Part shown: in pieces, positions 7,053-14,945 of the stretch | How the letters are laid out: each line of letters opens with the position of its first letter | How positions within the stretch are numbered: position 1 is the stretch's first letter | NCBI RefSeq assembly: GCF_002797395.1 | Contig: NZ_KZ454943.1 | Location: forward strand, 102,342-137,193 | DNA from: Bacillus solitudinis | GTDB taxonomy: Bacteria > Bacillota > Bacilli > Bacillales > Bacillaceae_D | Reading direction: 5' to 3' | DNA length: 34,852 bases | Program-made: the position numbers and the translations under genes | The notes under the pieces: model-generated | What the model was told of the DNA's origin: nothing | Databases searched by the model: none | What the model saw: only the letters and a program-made list of their open reading frames with translations

Positions 7053-7997
7053 GTGAAATATAAAATATTTGTGGATGGTCAAGAAGGTACAACAGGTTTA
7101 AAAATACATGATTACTTATCTAAGATACCTAACATAGAAGTAATCAAAATTGAATCGGAAAAGCGAAAAGATTACGAAGCCCGTAGAGCTTTAATAAATG
7201 AAGCTGATATCGTATTCCTTTGTCTTCCAGATTCCGCTTCAAGGGATTCCGTATCTATGATAAGTAATAATAAGACGAAAATAATTGATTCAAGTACGGC
7301 GTTTAGGACTAATCAGGATTGGACGTATGGATTACCAGAATTACATAAAAATCAAAGAAATAAAATCCAAAATTCATCTAGAGTATCTGTCCCAGGATGT
7401 CATGCGACAGGATTTATTTTAGCTATACACCCATTAGTAGCTGAAGGAATTATACCGAAGGATTACCCTACGTCTTGTTATTCGCTAACAGGATATAGTG
7501 GTGGAGGTAAGAAACTCATATCTGAATATCAGAACTCAAAAAGAGAACAGCTTTTTGCACCAAGACAATACGCACTTAACCTTAACCACAAGCATCTACC
7601 AGAAATGCAACTATATTCTGGGTTAAACTCAGCACCACTTTTCACACCAATAGTTGGAAACTATTATCAGGGTGATGCTGTTACTATTCCTCTCTTTCCT
7701 AGAATGTTTATAAAGAATGTAACGGCAAGGGATATTCAAGAACTGCTCGCCTCGTATTATAAAGATGAACGGTTTATTCGAGTTATGCCATACGATTCTG
7801 AGGCATATCTTGAAGACGGTTTCTTTAATCTCATGCAATGCAATAATACAAATTATTTGGATATATTTGTTTTTGGTCATAATGATGAAATATTACTTGT
7901 TTCTAGATTTGATAATTTGGGAAAAGGAGCCTCAGGGGCAGCTATTCAAAATATGAACATTATGCTTGGTTTAGACGAAGGTATGGGATTAGAGTAA
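7053..7997 (+). CDS. argC: N-acetyl-gamma-glutamyl-phosphate reductase, type 2
   Basis: This 314-residue enzyme would reduce N-acetylglutamyl 5-phosphate to the semialdehyde with NADPH, the third step of arginine synthesis. The nucleotide-binding start is VDGQEGTTGLKIHDYL, the catalytic cysteine is Cys116 in SVPGCHATGFILAIHP, and the length fits the shorter type 2 enzymes rather than the roughly 345-residue type usual in Bacillus arg operons. The start follows AAGGGGTG. It stands alone on the plus strand with its own promoter and terminator, with no other arg biosynthetic genes nearby; it lies among minus-strand cassettes and within 4 kb of argS. Confidence 0.92.
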   Translation: MKYKIFVDGQEGTTGLKIHDYLSKIPNIEVIKIESEKRKDYEARRALINEADIVFLCLPDSASRDSVSMISNNKTKIIDSSTAFRTNQDWTYGLPELHKNQRNKIQNSSRVSVPGCHATGFILAIHPLVAEGIIPKDYPTSCYSLTGYSGGGKKLISEYQNSKREQLFAPRQYALNLNHKHLPEMQLYSGLNSAPLFTPIVGNYYQGDAVTIPLFPRMFIKNVTARDIQELLASYYKDERFIRVMPYDSEAYLEDGFFNLMQCNNTNYLDIFVFGHNDEILLVSRFDNLGKGASGAAIQNMNIMLGLDEGMGLE

Positions 7998-8060
7998 AAG
8001 AAATAAGTTCTTATGGCTAACGTGAAACCTTTTAGTTTAAGATTTATAAACCAACAACCA

Positions 8061-8093
8061 ATGGACTTCCAATTTTAAGGAAGTCCATTTTTC
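8061..8093 (+). terminator. Terminator of argC
   Basis: ATGGACTTCC and GGAAGTCCAT form a perfect 10-bp stem with an eight-base loop, followed by TTTTTCT. Confidence 0.88.
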
Positions 8094-8209
8094 TAAACAA
8101 AAAGCAATATTAAACACAACAAAGCCTAATTAAAAGTAATTTATTTTCTCTTTATTAAAGCAATAGAACCTCTCTTTCTCAAACTGGTTCTCCCTGTTTA
8201 TCTAGCATC

Positions 8210-8358
8210 TTATTCAACTATCCTGCCTCTTCACCTAAAGAAAAAGCATTACCGCTGTTCCAGTAATGCTCCCCGTTTGCGAAATATTGAAAATACGAAA
8301 GAAATGCAAAAATAACATCTCATTAATTTTCTAAAGTACTCCGTTAGTGAAAAAAGTC
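8210..8358 (-). repeat. Cassette junction J9 (composite)
   Basis: Arm R is GATAGTTGAATAA and the spacer GAGGCAG. A GCATTACTGGAACAGCGGTAATGC hairpin follows, then two motif A-like sequences (CGCAAACGGGGAGC near 8275, and TTTTTTCACTAACGGAGTAC near 8340). Two A motifs suggest two fused junctions. Confidence 0.65.
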
Positions 8359-8365
8359 TATTTTT

Positions 8366-8950
8366 TTAATTACTATTTTTGACCTTAAATTCAACCAGAG
8401 CTTTTATTTTATAATCTTTCTTTTGTTCCATTCCCTCGTTAGCTCTAATATCAAAGTCTGCAATGCCATTTACAACATAATGTCCCTCTGGAAATTCCTG
8501 ATTCATAATTTGCTTCATAAACTCTATATATTCTTTTTTGTCCTGTGCAGCGTCGTATCCGCCACTACCTCTATATTCTTCACGGAGTGGTTCTCCTTTA
8601 ATTAGTTTCGTACTTAATAATGGTTCTTCCATAAAGTATCCAATTTCATAATTTCTCGTAGTCTCAACCATCGAAAAAGAGAATGGCGAAGCTGAATGAA
8701 AAATTTCAATTTCTTCTTTATCGCCTGTATATTCTAATTCAGCATAAATTTTTATAGGTTCATTCTTATTGTATTCTGCTTTTTCCGTCACAAGTCGAAA
8801 TATAAAATCTTCTTCGATGACCTCAGCTTTCGTTTCTAAGCTTTGGATGTCAGACGGTTCATTATCAACCTTCTCGTTATTATTTTGTTGACAACCAAAT
8901 AAACCAACTGTTAAAAGTATAAAAGATAAAATCAAGCTTAATTTTTTCAA
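8366..8950 (-). CDS. Predicted lipoprotein
   Basis: The product has 194 residues from TTG at 8950, chosen because GGGAG is eight bases upstream; an earlier GTG overlaps that site. The signal peptide is MKKLSLILSFILLTVGLFG with lipobox LFGC, so it should be anchored on the outer face of the membrane. The mature protein (FIFRLVTEKAEYNKNEPIKIYAELEYTGDKEEIEIFHS) has the pattern of an immunoglobulin-like domain of the BsuPI/YtkA kind seen in Bacillus surface lipoproteins. No enzymatic motif is visible. It is a single-gene cassette. Confidence 0.75.
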   Translation of the reverse strand: MKKLSLILSFILLTVGLFGCQQNNNEKVDNEPSDIQSLETKAEVIEEDFIFRLVTEKAEYNKNEPIKIYAELEYTGDKEEIEIFHSASPFSFSMVETTRNYEIGYFMEEPLLSTKLIKGEPLREEYRGSGGYDAAQDKKEYIEFMKQIMNQEFPEGHYVVNGIADFDIRANEGMEQKKDYKIKALVEFKVKNSN

Positions 8951-9020
8951 TATCGCCACTCCCTTTTAATAGTTAGACGGTATGATTTTGCTATTTGTTA
9001 CAAGAAACTATAATGTAATT

Positions 9021-9094
9021 TTTTCCACTAAACTGCTCAATAGTAAAAGAAGCGACTACGCTTATTTCGTAATCGCTCCCTTTAGTTGAACAAC
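9021..9094 (-). repeat. Cassette junction J10
   Basis: In gene orientation motif A is TTGTTCAACTAAAGGGAGC. The hairpin is GCGATTACGAAATAAGCGTAGTCGC, followed by TTCTTTTACTAT (arm L), spacer TGAGCAG and arm R TTTAGTGGAAAA. Motif A starts at the base after the stop codon region of the gene at 9096. Confidence 0.8.
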
Positions 9095-9095
9095 G

Positions 9096-9539
9096 TTATA
9101 AGTTAATATCATTAGTCCCTCTAATTAACAACAAGTATTCTACATTATTATCAGCAATAAATTGTAAACCTTTTATAAGTGGTTCAAAATTTGTAATTTC
9201 TTCTTTTGAAAGTCCTCTTGAGTCGAAAATAATTTCTCCGTTAATTACGATAGTATCTTGGTTGTATTCTATTCCTTGCCTTACCGTTTCAACCAGTCTA
9301 TCGTGTATAAGTTTTGCTGGAATGACAGATGGCGAGTCAACAATACTTATATCATCTTCATTTGCCAATGTTATTTCATACTTTAGTTTTTGCTTTTCGA
9401 AATTATCTTGTTCAGAGTTAACAGCCCCAATTGATGCAGTATAATCTATTATCCTTTGTTGTTTTTCATCTTCATTTGCACTAGAACACTCTGCCATAAA
9501 GAACATAACTAATGTTAAAAGAAATATAAATTTCCTCAT
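9096..9539 (-). CDS. Predicted exported protein, unknown function
   Basis: The product has 147 residues from ATG at 9539 behind GGAAGG. An N-terminal signal (MRKFIFLLTLVMFFMAECSS) ends at a cysteine, but the residue before it is glutamate, which is unusual for a lipobox, so lipidation is uncertain. The mature part is acidic and mixed alpha/beta (AKLIHDRLVETVRQGIEYN, then LIKGLQFIADNNVEYLLLIRGTNDI). I do not recognise the family. It sits between J10 and J11 as a single-gene cassette. Confidence 0.65.
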   Translation of the reverse strand: MRKFIFLLTLVMFFMAECSSANEDEKQQRIIDYTASIGAVNSEQDNFEKQKLKYEITLANEDDISIVDSPSVIPAKLIHDRLVETVRQGIEYNQDTIVINGEIIFDSRGLSKEEITNFEPLIKGLQFIADNNVEYLLLIRGTNDINL

Positions 9540-9562
9540 ATTACCTTCCATAATTTTAATAA

Positions 9563-9664
9563 TTTCTTATACAACCCTGCTACTTTAGTTTAACATTAAT
9601 TTCCTTTTCTGTGACATGAAAAGGAGCCTCCTTGTTGAAGGAATGCTCCCGTTTGTTTAAGAAG
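9563..9664 (-). repeat. Cassette junction J11
   Basis: Motif A reads TTCTTAAACAAACGGGAGC and its TAA is the stop codon of the gene at 9657. The hairpin is GCATTCCTTCAACAAGGAGGC, followed by the GGAAATTAATGTTAAAC block, CTAAAGTAGCAG (arm L end plus spacer) and arm R GGTTGTATAAGAA. Confidence 0.8.
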
Positions 9665-9977
9665 TACTAAGATTTCTATCTTTCGAAAAGTTAAATAATG
9701 CTATTACTAAACAAATCATACTTAATACCCAAGCAACTCCAGAAACACCTATCCAGAGTGAAATTTCTTCTGAAGCCATTGGATGATTGTAGTCAAAAGA
9801 TATACCCTTTAATGCAAAATATACTCCAACAGAAACGAATATTAAATGCAGTAATGTCCAGATATATCCTGAACTTTTATTTTTCCTCCAAAGGAACACA
9901 GTAATTAAAATTACAATACCTATAACAATTGAAAATCCACCAATTAACAAGCCCATTATTTCCTGTTCTAATGGCAT
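9657..9977 (-). CDS. Small integral membrane protein
   Basis: The 106-residue product has three predicted membrane helices (about residues 8-29, 40-60 and 74-96): MGLLIGGFSIVIGIVILITVF, WTLLHLIFVSVGVYFALKG and LWIGVSGVAWVLSMICLVIALF. The start is ATG at 9977 behind ATGGAGGTG. The last codons and the stop (STS-stop) are supplied by motif A of J11, so the reading frame and the junction overlap. No family is recognised. Confidence 0.7.
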   Translation of the reverse strand: MPLEQEIMGLLIGGFSIVIGIVILITVFLWRKNKSSGYIWTLLHLIFVSVGVYFALKGISFDYNHPMASEEISLWIGVSGVAWVLSMICLVIALFNFSKDRNLSTS

Positions 9978-10000
9978 AGAATTACACCTCCATATTAGTT

Positions 10001-10040
10001 TTCTTCTTAAACAATCCTGCTCGTTAGTTTCTGTAATGCT
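10001..10040 (-). repeat. Cassette junction J12, truncated
   Basis: Arm R ATTGTTTAAGAAG, spacer GAGCAG and arm L end AGAAACTAAC are present, but no hairpin or motif A follows. The remaining 120 bp to 10160 hold nothing I recognise. Confidence 0.65.
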
Positions 10041-10162
10041 TTAAATTTTCTTTCATTCATTTTAATAGATTACATGCTAACGCGTAAGTCTTTTATTATT
10101 GGATTTGTTGCGTTAAAATATTAATATCAATGTACCCTTGTATTCAACGTGAGATCTCTTTA

Positions 10163-10497
10163 GAGAAACTCTGCCGTTAGTTTGGGGACATTGTTTTTTT
10201 ATTGGAAAAAATCATGTAAAATAAGGATGTGCAGTGACCTTTATGGTGATTCCGACCTTAACTGGATTGGGGCTAGTTTCCTAGACCTCTTATATAGATG
10301 TGAGGCACTCCATGTAATATGACGGCACTGCACATAATATACAGACCTCTTCAATCCTGTCTCTTCGACAGGATTTTTTATTTTTCAGGAGGAATACTTA
10401 AATACTTGTCGTATTTTTATATTTAATAGACTATATAGAAGTCGAATTCATTTTTATATAATTATTAAGCAGTTGAAACTCTACCGTTATTTGGAGC
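10163..10497 (-). repeat. Pair of degenerate junction sites around a structured RNA
   Basis: AAACTCTGCCGTTAGTTTGG (10167-10186) and AAACTCTACCGTTATTTGG (about 10475-10493) are near-copies in direct orientation, about 308 bp apart. Each contains a shortened form of the spacer-arm L sequence. They enclose the structured RNA and its terminator, so this unit could be a cassette carrying an RNA instead of a protein, or the left part of the following IS110 element. Confidence 0.5.
10228..10384 (+). ncRNA. Structured RNA with terminator, candidate IS110 bridge RNA
   Basis: GTGCAGTG (10229 on) and CACTGCAC (10326 on) close a roughly 100-nt domain rich in internal pairing (for example CTAGTTTCCTAG). 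It is followed by a textbook terminator: AATCCTGTC and GACAGGATT with a TCTTC loop, then TTTTATTTTT. It lies on the same strand as and about 250 bp before the IS110 transposase at 10635, where elements of the IS110 group encode their bridge RNA. Guide loops were not identified, so the assignment is tentative; an independent small RNA is the alternative. Confidence 0.5.
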
Positions 10498-10634
10498 TAC
10501 TTAGCTAGACTCTTTTGTTCAATTTGAGATTTAAATATCTGACGATATAATCCTGACATGCTACATTGGGCATAAAGCTCTAACAGAAACTTGGATAGTC
10601 AGATATGTCAAACTGCTTCATCGGAGGAAAAATA

Positions 10635-12056
10635 ATGAAAGAAACCGTTACTCCATTTAGTTATGGAAAAGAAAACGAAATGCGTGAAGATATAAACTCA
10701 CGTAAGTTTTATCAGTTCTATATTGGAATAGACATTGGGGCTAGTTTTCATGTGGCTTCTTGTATAAAGTTTGATGCCTTTTTAGACCCTAAAGGTGTAG
10801 CTTGGAAACGTACCAAGACACTCAAGTTCAATTCTGACAGTGCTGGTATAGCCGAATTTTTAGATGCCATTAAAAAAATAGAAAAGCAGTTTGTGCTAAC
10901 CAAAGAAGACTTTTTAATTCTTTTAGAACCGACTGGTGGACACTATTCCTATTTGGTCCAACAAGTGTTATTAAACGAAGGTTATGATTTATTCCAAGTC
11001 GAAAATAAAGCTGTTGGAGAATTCCGTAAGAATAATTTAGGAATTACGGAAAAATCAGATTCAATGGATGCTAAAGTAATGTCATATATGGGATGGCATA
11101 AGCAATTACACCCCCATATGCAAGGGGTAACTCTAATAAGACCTCAAACAGTATTACAGTCCCTTTTTAGAACTGTAATGAGAGATCGTTGGTATTTAAA
11201 TGTTCAACTCACTCGAAGAAAAAATCAAGTTCAACAATTATTAAGAGTAACACATCCAGATTTAAATAAAGCCTTTAAAAGTTTGGGATCTTCTTCAGTA
11301 ATGAAATTAGTTCTCGAATACCCAACTGGTTTACATATGAAAGAATCTACTGAAGATGAATTGTATAAAGCCATTTCAAAAGCTGGAGCCAGGAATGTTG
11401 CAAAGAAGGCAGCTAAAACACTTGCAGAAGTAATGCCGAGTACTGTTGCTGTTCCTGTTGATCATCTCATTGGAAGACAGACATGGGTAATTGAGGAAGC
11501 ATTACGGCTTGAGGAAAGTATTAAACTCATAGATAAGGAAATTCATAGGCTACTTTGGGGAGTACCTGAGAAGGGCATTTTACCGCACCCTTATACTGAA
11601 ATTCTCCTGTCCCTACCCTTTGTTAGCGAAAATATTGCTTGTACATTGATTGGTGTAATTGGAGATATTGAGAGATTTAATACATATAAAGAGTTTAAAA
11701 AATACTTAGGTGTCTCAGCTGAAAATACACAATCTGGGACATCTGTAAGTGGGACTAGACAAACAAATAGTGGTGTTCGAGATGCACGTCGTGTTCTTTA
11801 CCAAATAGCTCTGATTATACTGGCTAGTGGTAAGTATAATCCTACTGTTTTTAAAGTTTATTATGATCGTAAGGTTGAGGAAGGCATGAGTAAGAAAAAA
11901 GCGATTGGTCACCTGTGTGGTAAGATTGCTAACTTAATTTACTCCCTACTTAAAAATAACCATAAATATGATCCTAAAATCCATGCAGCTGCGATGGGCG
12001 TTAATTTTGAGGAGCTTAATTCAAAGCCAAAAGAAGAACCATTATTATTAAACTAA
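10635..12056 (+). CDS. IS110-family transposase (element B)
   Basis: This 473-residue DEDD recombinase starts at ATG 10635 behind GGAGG. The RuvC-like half shows Asp in YIGIDIGASFH, Glu in LLEPTGGHY and the Asp pair in EKSDSMDAKVM. The C-terminal Tnp20 half carries LLSLPFVSENIACTLIGVIG and SGTSVSGTRQ with the catalytic serine region. It differs from the three IS110-A copies in length and sequence. The last codons and stop (LLLN-stop) match the junction consensus TTATTAAACTAAC, after which IS110-A copy 1 begins at the very next base. Its right end is therefore probably a few bases inside the frame. An ATATCTGAC/GTCAGATAT inverted repeat lies upstream at 10536-10612. Confidence 0.92.
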   Translation: MKETVTPFSYGKENEMREDINSRKFYQFYIGIDIGASFHVASCIKFDAFLDPKGVAWKRTKTLKFNSDSAGIAEFLDAIKKIEKQFVLTKEDFLILLEPTGGHYSYLVQQVLLNEGYDLFQVENKAVGEFRKNNLGITEKSDSMDAKVMSYMGWHKQLHPHMQGVTLIRPQTVLQSLFRTVMRDRWYLNVQLTRRKNQVQQLLRVTHPDLNKAFKSLGSSSVMKLVLEYPTGLHMKESTEDELYKAISKAGARNVAKKAAKTLAEVMPSTVAVPVDHLIGRQTWVIEEALRLEESIKLIDKEIHRLLWGVPEKGILPHPYTEILLSLPFVSENIACTLIGVIGDIERFNTYKEFKKYLGVSAENTQSGTSVSGTRQTNSGVRDARRVLYQIALIILASGKYNPTVFKVYYDRKVEEGMSKKKAIGHLCGKIANLIYSLLKNNHKYDPKIHAAAMGVNFEELNSKPKEEPLLLN

Positions 12057-12190
12057 ACCAGCTAATAGTTTGTCAATATTTTTCAATAAAAAAGTTTAAA
12101 TGCAAATGATATACTAAAAATGAGTACACTAAATAACCTACCATTTCTCAGCACTTGGAAGGTTTTGGACTATTTAGCTAGACGTAGTGA

Positions 12191-13426
12191 TTATACTACA
12201 TCTTGGAATAATGTGTTGCTTTTTAACAGGGCAAAAATCCAATGTAAGAGCTTATTTACACAAGCAATGACAGCCACTTTGAAAGGCTTTCCTTCATCAC
12301 GTTTCTTGTCGTAGAACTCACGTAATTTCTTATTACGAGGGATAATTTCATCACTCGTTTTCTTCTTGCGACAGTCTCGAATTGCACACCTTACACCCAT
12401 ATATAATGCGTGCCGAAGCCTACTGGAACCACGTTTTGTAATCCGATTCTTAGTAGCTGTGAATTTACCAGATTCAAAAACGCTTGGATCTACTCCAGCG
12501 AATGCGACTAGCTTCTTAGGATGATCAAATCGATCGATTTCCCCAATCTCGGATATAATCGTTGCCGCGATCTTTTCTCCGATTCCAGGAATTGATTTGA
12601 TAATGGTATATTCTTCAACTTCTTTCGCAAGGGCATCTATCTCTGACTCTAACGTTGATAGGTGCTCTTTGTATTGGAGAAGAATATTAATAAACATCCC
12701 CAGACTCAAAATATGACTCTGATAAACAGTTTTCTCAAATGGATTACGCATAGCTGCAGCTCTGAGCTGTTCTGTTTTCTCACTTGCCCAAACCCTTGAA
12801 CGACTCTTACAGAACTCATGAATGGTGCTTGTTAGGGTTTCATCATCCGCATTTAATATATCCTCAGACGAAGGAAAGGTCCTTAGAGTTAATAGAGATA
12901 CAATAGAGTATAAATCTCCAAACACACCTCTATACTCAGGGAAAACCTGATCGAGAATGGCTTGAAACTGTAACTTTGTTTGAATGACAGTACCAGTAAT
13001 GTTCTCATGTTGTCTTGTAAGATTACGTAAGTTTAATAGTTGGACGCCTCGTTTTTTATAGGGTTCTAGTTCCTCTTTATAGAAAAGTTCGCACAATAGA
13101 TAGGCATCAACTGCGTCAGTCTTTACCTTTCGTAAGCTAGAACTTTTGGCCTTATAAGAAATTAATGGATTAATAATAATTAATAGGTATCCACGCTCCT
13201 CAAGATAGTGAACGATAGGACTTTGATAATGTCCTGTTGCTTCTAGAATAACCGGAGGTTTCTTCCCAGTCTCAGCTTTCACTTCTTCAATAAATCGGAC
13301 AAGATAATCTAGTCCTTCAAGAGTATGAGATACTTTAAAGCTCTTACGGTATGGTTTTCCCTTGTCTAAGAAAGCCTGAATCTGACTTTCTCCTTTTGAT
13401 ACATCCAGACCAATGACTGGATTCAT
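12191..13426 (-). CDS. IS110-family transposase (IS110-A copy 1)
   Basis: This 411-residue DEDD recombinase is identical in protein sequence to the gene at 21718-22953. Acidic residues are Asp8 (VIGLDVSKGE), Glu62 (VILEATGHY), Asp104 and Asp107 (KVKTDAVDAYL). The Tnp20 domain in the C-terminal half has a helix-hairpin-helix-like SIPGIGEKIAATII and the serine motif TKRGSSRLRHALY. IS110 enzymes form recombination synapses guided by a bridge RNA that pairs with target and donor DNA. It starts at ATG 13426 behind GGAGGGG. Confidence 0.97.
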   Translation of the reverse strand: MNPVIGLDVSKGESQIQAFLDKGKPYRKSFKVSHTLEGLDYLVRFIEEVKAETGKKPPVILEATGHYQSPIVHYLEERGYLLIIINPLISYKAKSSSLRKVKTDAVDAYLLCELFYKEELEPYKKRGVQLLNLRNLTRQHENITGTVIQTKLQFQAILDQVFPEYRGVFGDLYSIVSLLTLRTFPSSEDILNADDETLTSTIHEFCKSRSRVWASEKTEQLRAAAMRNPFEKTVYQSHILSLGMFINILLQYKEHLSTLESEIDALAKEVEEYTIIKSIPGIGEKIAATIISEIGEIDRFDHPKKLVAFAGVDPSVFESGKFTATKNRITKRGSSRLRHALYMGVRCAIRDCRKKKTSDEIIPRNKKLREFYDKKRDEGKPFKVAVIACVNKLLHWIFALLKSNTLFQDVV

Positions 13427-13453
13427 TCGATATCCCCTCCAAAAGATATATTA

Positions 13454-13631
13454 ACCGGTACCCCTAATCCTTCTTGCAGTATCACAGCTTCGCTTGTTAT
13501 ACGAGATCTACGTCCCAACCAGCCTCAATCATGTTTCTACAAGTAGGGGGCAAACTGTTTAGCTGACGGGATCAAGTCCCACGGGCAGTTACGTTTTACC
13601 CCGGCTACCGTTATAATAAGACCATATTAAA
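13454..13631 (-). ncRNA. Bridge RNA region of IS110-A copy 1
   Basis: It has the same sequence as the copy 2 leader, inverted. The target loop is closed by GGGGTAAAAC with GTTTGCCCC; the left guide region AACTGCCCGT lies at 13581-13590 and the right guide TCAGCTAA at 13559-13566 (complement TTAGCTGA on the plus strand). A separate hairpin of AAGGTCAGCCAG with CTGGTTGACCTT precedes it next to the element end. Confidence 0.7.
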
Positions 13632-13680
13632 AAAGGTCAACCAGAAATATTTTCTTATCTGGCTGACCTTATAATACGAA

Positions 13681-13703
13681 CGGAGCAGGTTAGTTGAAGA
13701 ACA
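13681..13703 (+). repeat. Right half of junction J14 beside IS110-A copy 1
   Basis: CGGAGCAG followed by GTTAGTTGAAGAAC is spacer plus arm R in plus orientation, matching the plus-strand gene that follows. Arm L (TTATTAAACTAA) is on the far side of the IS at 12045-12056. Confidence 0.85.
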
Positions 13704-13774
13704 GTCATACAAAAGGGATATTTTGTTTTCCAATGAATTAGTTTACTGGTGTTATTAAATCAGGAGGTAGAAAA

Positions 13775-14224
13775 ATGAATAGAAAGAAATGGATTGTCTT
13801 AATATCATTTGTTCTAGTAGTAATAGCATATGTCGGATTTTATTATCAAACACATATATCAATTTGGGGATTTTCTCTTTCTAAAGATGATATAAAACAG
13901 GTCATTGTTAGTAGCGAAAGTGAAGAGGAATTTTCTCAACATCTAATCACTAATCAAAAGGAAGTTTTGGAGATAGCAAAGTTGATATCTAAGTCGGAAA
14001 AGTATTTAGAAATCAAACAAAATAATTTCCCGCCTGATGAAAGACCTGAAAAATACACTAAAATTCTGTTACAAACACAGGATAATACTACTTATGGTGG
14101 CAATCTGTGGATTTTAGGAACAAACTATGTGCAGGATAGTAGCGGTTACTATTGGAAGATTGATTATGAAAAATTAAGCAGATTATTAAACGAAGCAATC
14201 CCATCTGCTGAGAGATTACATTAA
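13775..14224 (+). CDS. Membrane-anchored protein, unknown function
   Basis: The product has 149 residues. One N-terminal membrane helix (WIVLISFVLVVIAYVGFYY, residues 6-24) serves as an uncleaved anchor, and the rest would lie outside the cell. The outer part has DIKQVIVSSESEEEF, a helical stretch (KEVLEIAKLISKSEKYLEIK) and strands TKILLQTQDNTTYGGNLWILG; such small extracytoplasmic domains recur in Bacillus but I cannot name this one. The start follows AGGAGG. It and the next gene are the only cassettes here pointing to the plus strand, and their junctions are turned round with them. Confidence 0.7.
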   Translation: MNRKKWIVLISFVLVVIAYVGFYYQTHISIWGFSLSKDDIKQVIVSSESEEEFSQHLITNQKEVLEIAKLISKSEKYLEIKQNNFPPDERPEKYTKILLQTQDNTTYGGNLWILGTNYVQDSSGYYWKIDYEKLSRLLNEAIPSAERLH

Positions 14225-14235
14225 ACAATAATATC

Positions 14236-14319
14236 TCTTCAACTAAAGGGTGCAATCCTTTAAGAAACGGGGATTACTCTATTTCTTATTGAAGTAACGG
14301 AGCAGGGTTGTTGAAGAAA
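14236..14319 (+). repeat. Cassette junction J15 (plus orientation)
   Basis: Motif A is TCTTCAACTAAAGGGTGC, the hairpin GCAATCC/GGGATTAC-like, arm L TTATTGAAGTAAC, spacer GGAGCAG and arm R GGTTGTTGAAGAA. It lies in the reverse sense to junctions on either side, following the gene direction. Confidence 0.85.
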
Positions 14320-14356
14320 GTCCTATCGTTATAAATTGACTAGAGGGGGAATGAGA

Positions 14357-14740
14357 ATGAAACAACTATCTTTTATAGGTGCAATATTGGTTCTAGTATT
14401 GTTAATTACTGGTTGTAATCAACAACCCAACATTGATATTAGTAATGCCTTGAGTCAAACAAGAGAAACACTTGAAGAATTAGATGACGTAGAAACTACT
14501 GCGGCTTCTTTTGACGGGGAAAGTGATGTTAAGTTTAGGCTTACGGTCGTAGGGCATCCAACTGAGGAAGAGGCTAATACTTTGTTTAACAAAGTATTAG
14601 AAAGTATTATTAAGTCGTCAAATCAATCTGATGTATGGGATTATTATAATGGTTATTTTGACATAAAAAGTTACGATAATGGTGTTATATATGAAGCGAC
14701 TAAACTTATGGGAGAAGATTTCAATTTTTCTTCTAACTAA
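14357..14740 (+). CDS. Predicted lipoprotein
   Basis: The product has 127 residues from ATG at 14357, seven bases after GAGGGGG. The signal peptide MKQLSFIGAILVLVLLIT is followed by lipobox ITGC, so it is predicted to be lipid-anchored outside the membrane. The mature part is acidic (SQTRETLEELDDVETTAASFDGE, then LTVVGHPTEEEANTLFNKVLESI) and looks like a small alpha/beta domain. I do not recognise the family. It is the second plus-strand cassette. Confidence 0.75.
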   Translation: MKQLSFIGAILVLVLLITGCNQQPNIDISNALSQTRETLEELDDVETTAASFDGESDVKFRLTVVGHPTEEEANTLFNKVLESIIKSSNQSDVWDYYNGYFDIKSYDNGVIYEATKLMGEDFNFSSN

Positions 14741-14780
14741 AAGTTTAAACAAACGAAAGTCTTTTATAAATTGTGAAGGA

Positions 14781-14830
14781 TTATACTTAAAGTAACGGGT
14801 GGCGTTTCTTGAATAAGGAGGGCTTTTTCC
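14781..14830 (+). repeat. Cassette junction J16 (partial)
   Basis: TTATACTTAAAGTAACGGGTGGC is a motif A in plus orientation. It is followed by CGTTTCTTGAATAAGGAGGGC and T-rich DNA, but a clear spacer-arm R is missing. Confidence 0.6.
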
Positions 14831-14846
14831 TAAGTCCATTAAAAAG

Positions 14847-14887
14847 CAAAAATCCCCTACTTTTTGTCCTAAAGCTGGGGATTTTTC
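14847..14887. terminator. Bidirectional terminator between converging genes
   Basis: AAAAATCCCC and GGGGATTTTT form an A/T-flanked stem that works in both directions. It lies between the plus-strand lipoprotein and the minus-strand APH-like gene. Confidence 0.8.
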
Positions 14888-14945
14888 CTTGAGTAACCGA
14901 TCTTTTAATTCCTCTAAACACTACACTACATTGAATAAGGATTAT

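Larger units (their letters stand above)
12057..13680 (-). mobile_element. IS110-A copy 1 (complete)
   Basis: The 1,624-bp element is read on the minus strand. It begins TTCGTATTATAAGG (13680 down) and ends CTATTAGCTGGT (12057). The flanks rejoin as AAACTAA plus CGGAGCAGG, a perfect junction site, so it entered between arm L and spacer. It has the same length, the same ends and an identical protein as copy 2, so one of them moved recently. There are no inverted terminal repeats, as expected for IS110. Confidence 0.9.

Noticed and set aside
12120-12314. Plus-strand frame of 64 codons over IS110-A copy 1 (also 22830-23024)
   Set aside because: It overlaps the transposase gene on the opposite strand and is repeated with the IS; there is no independent support.
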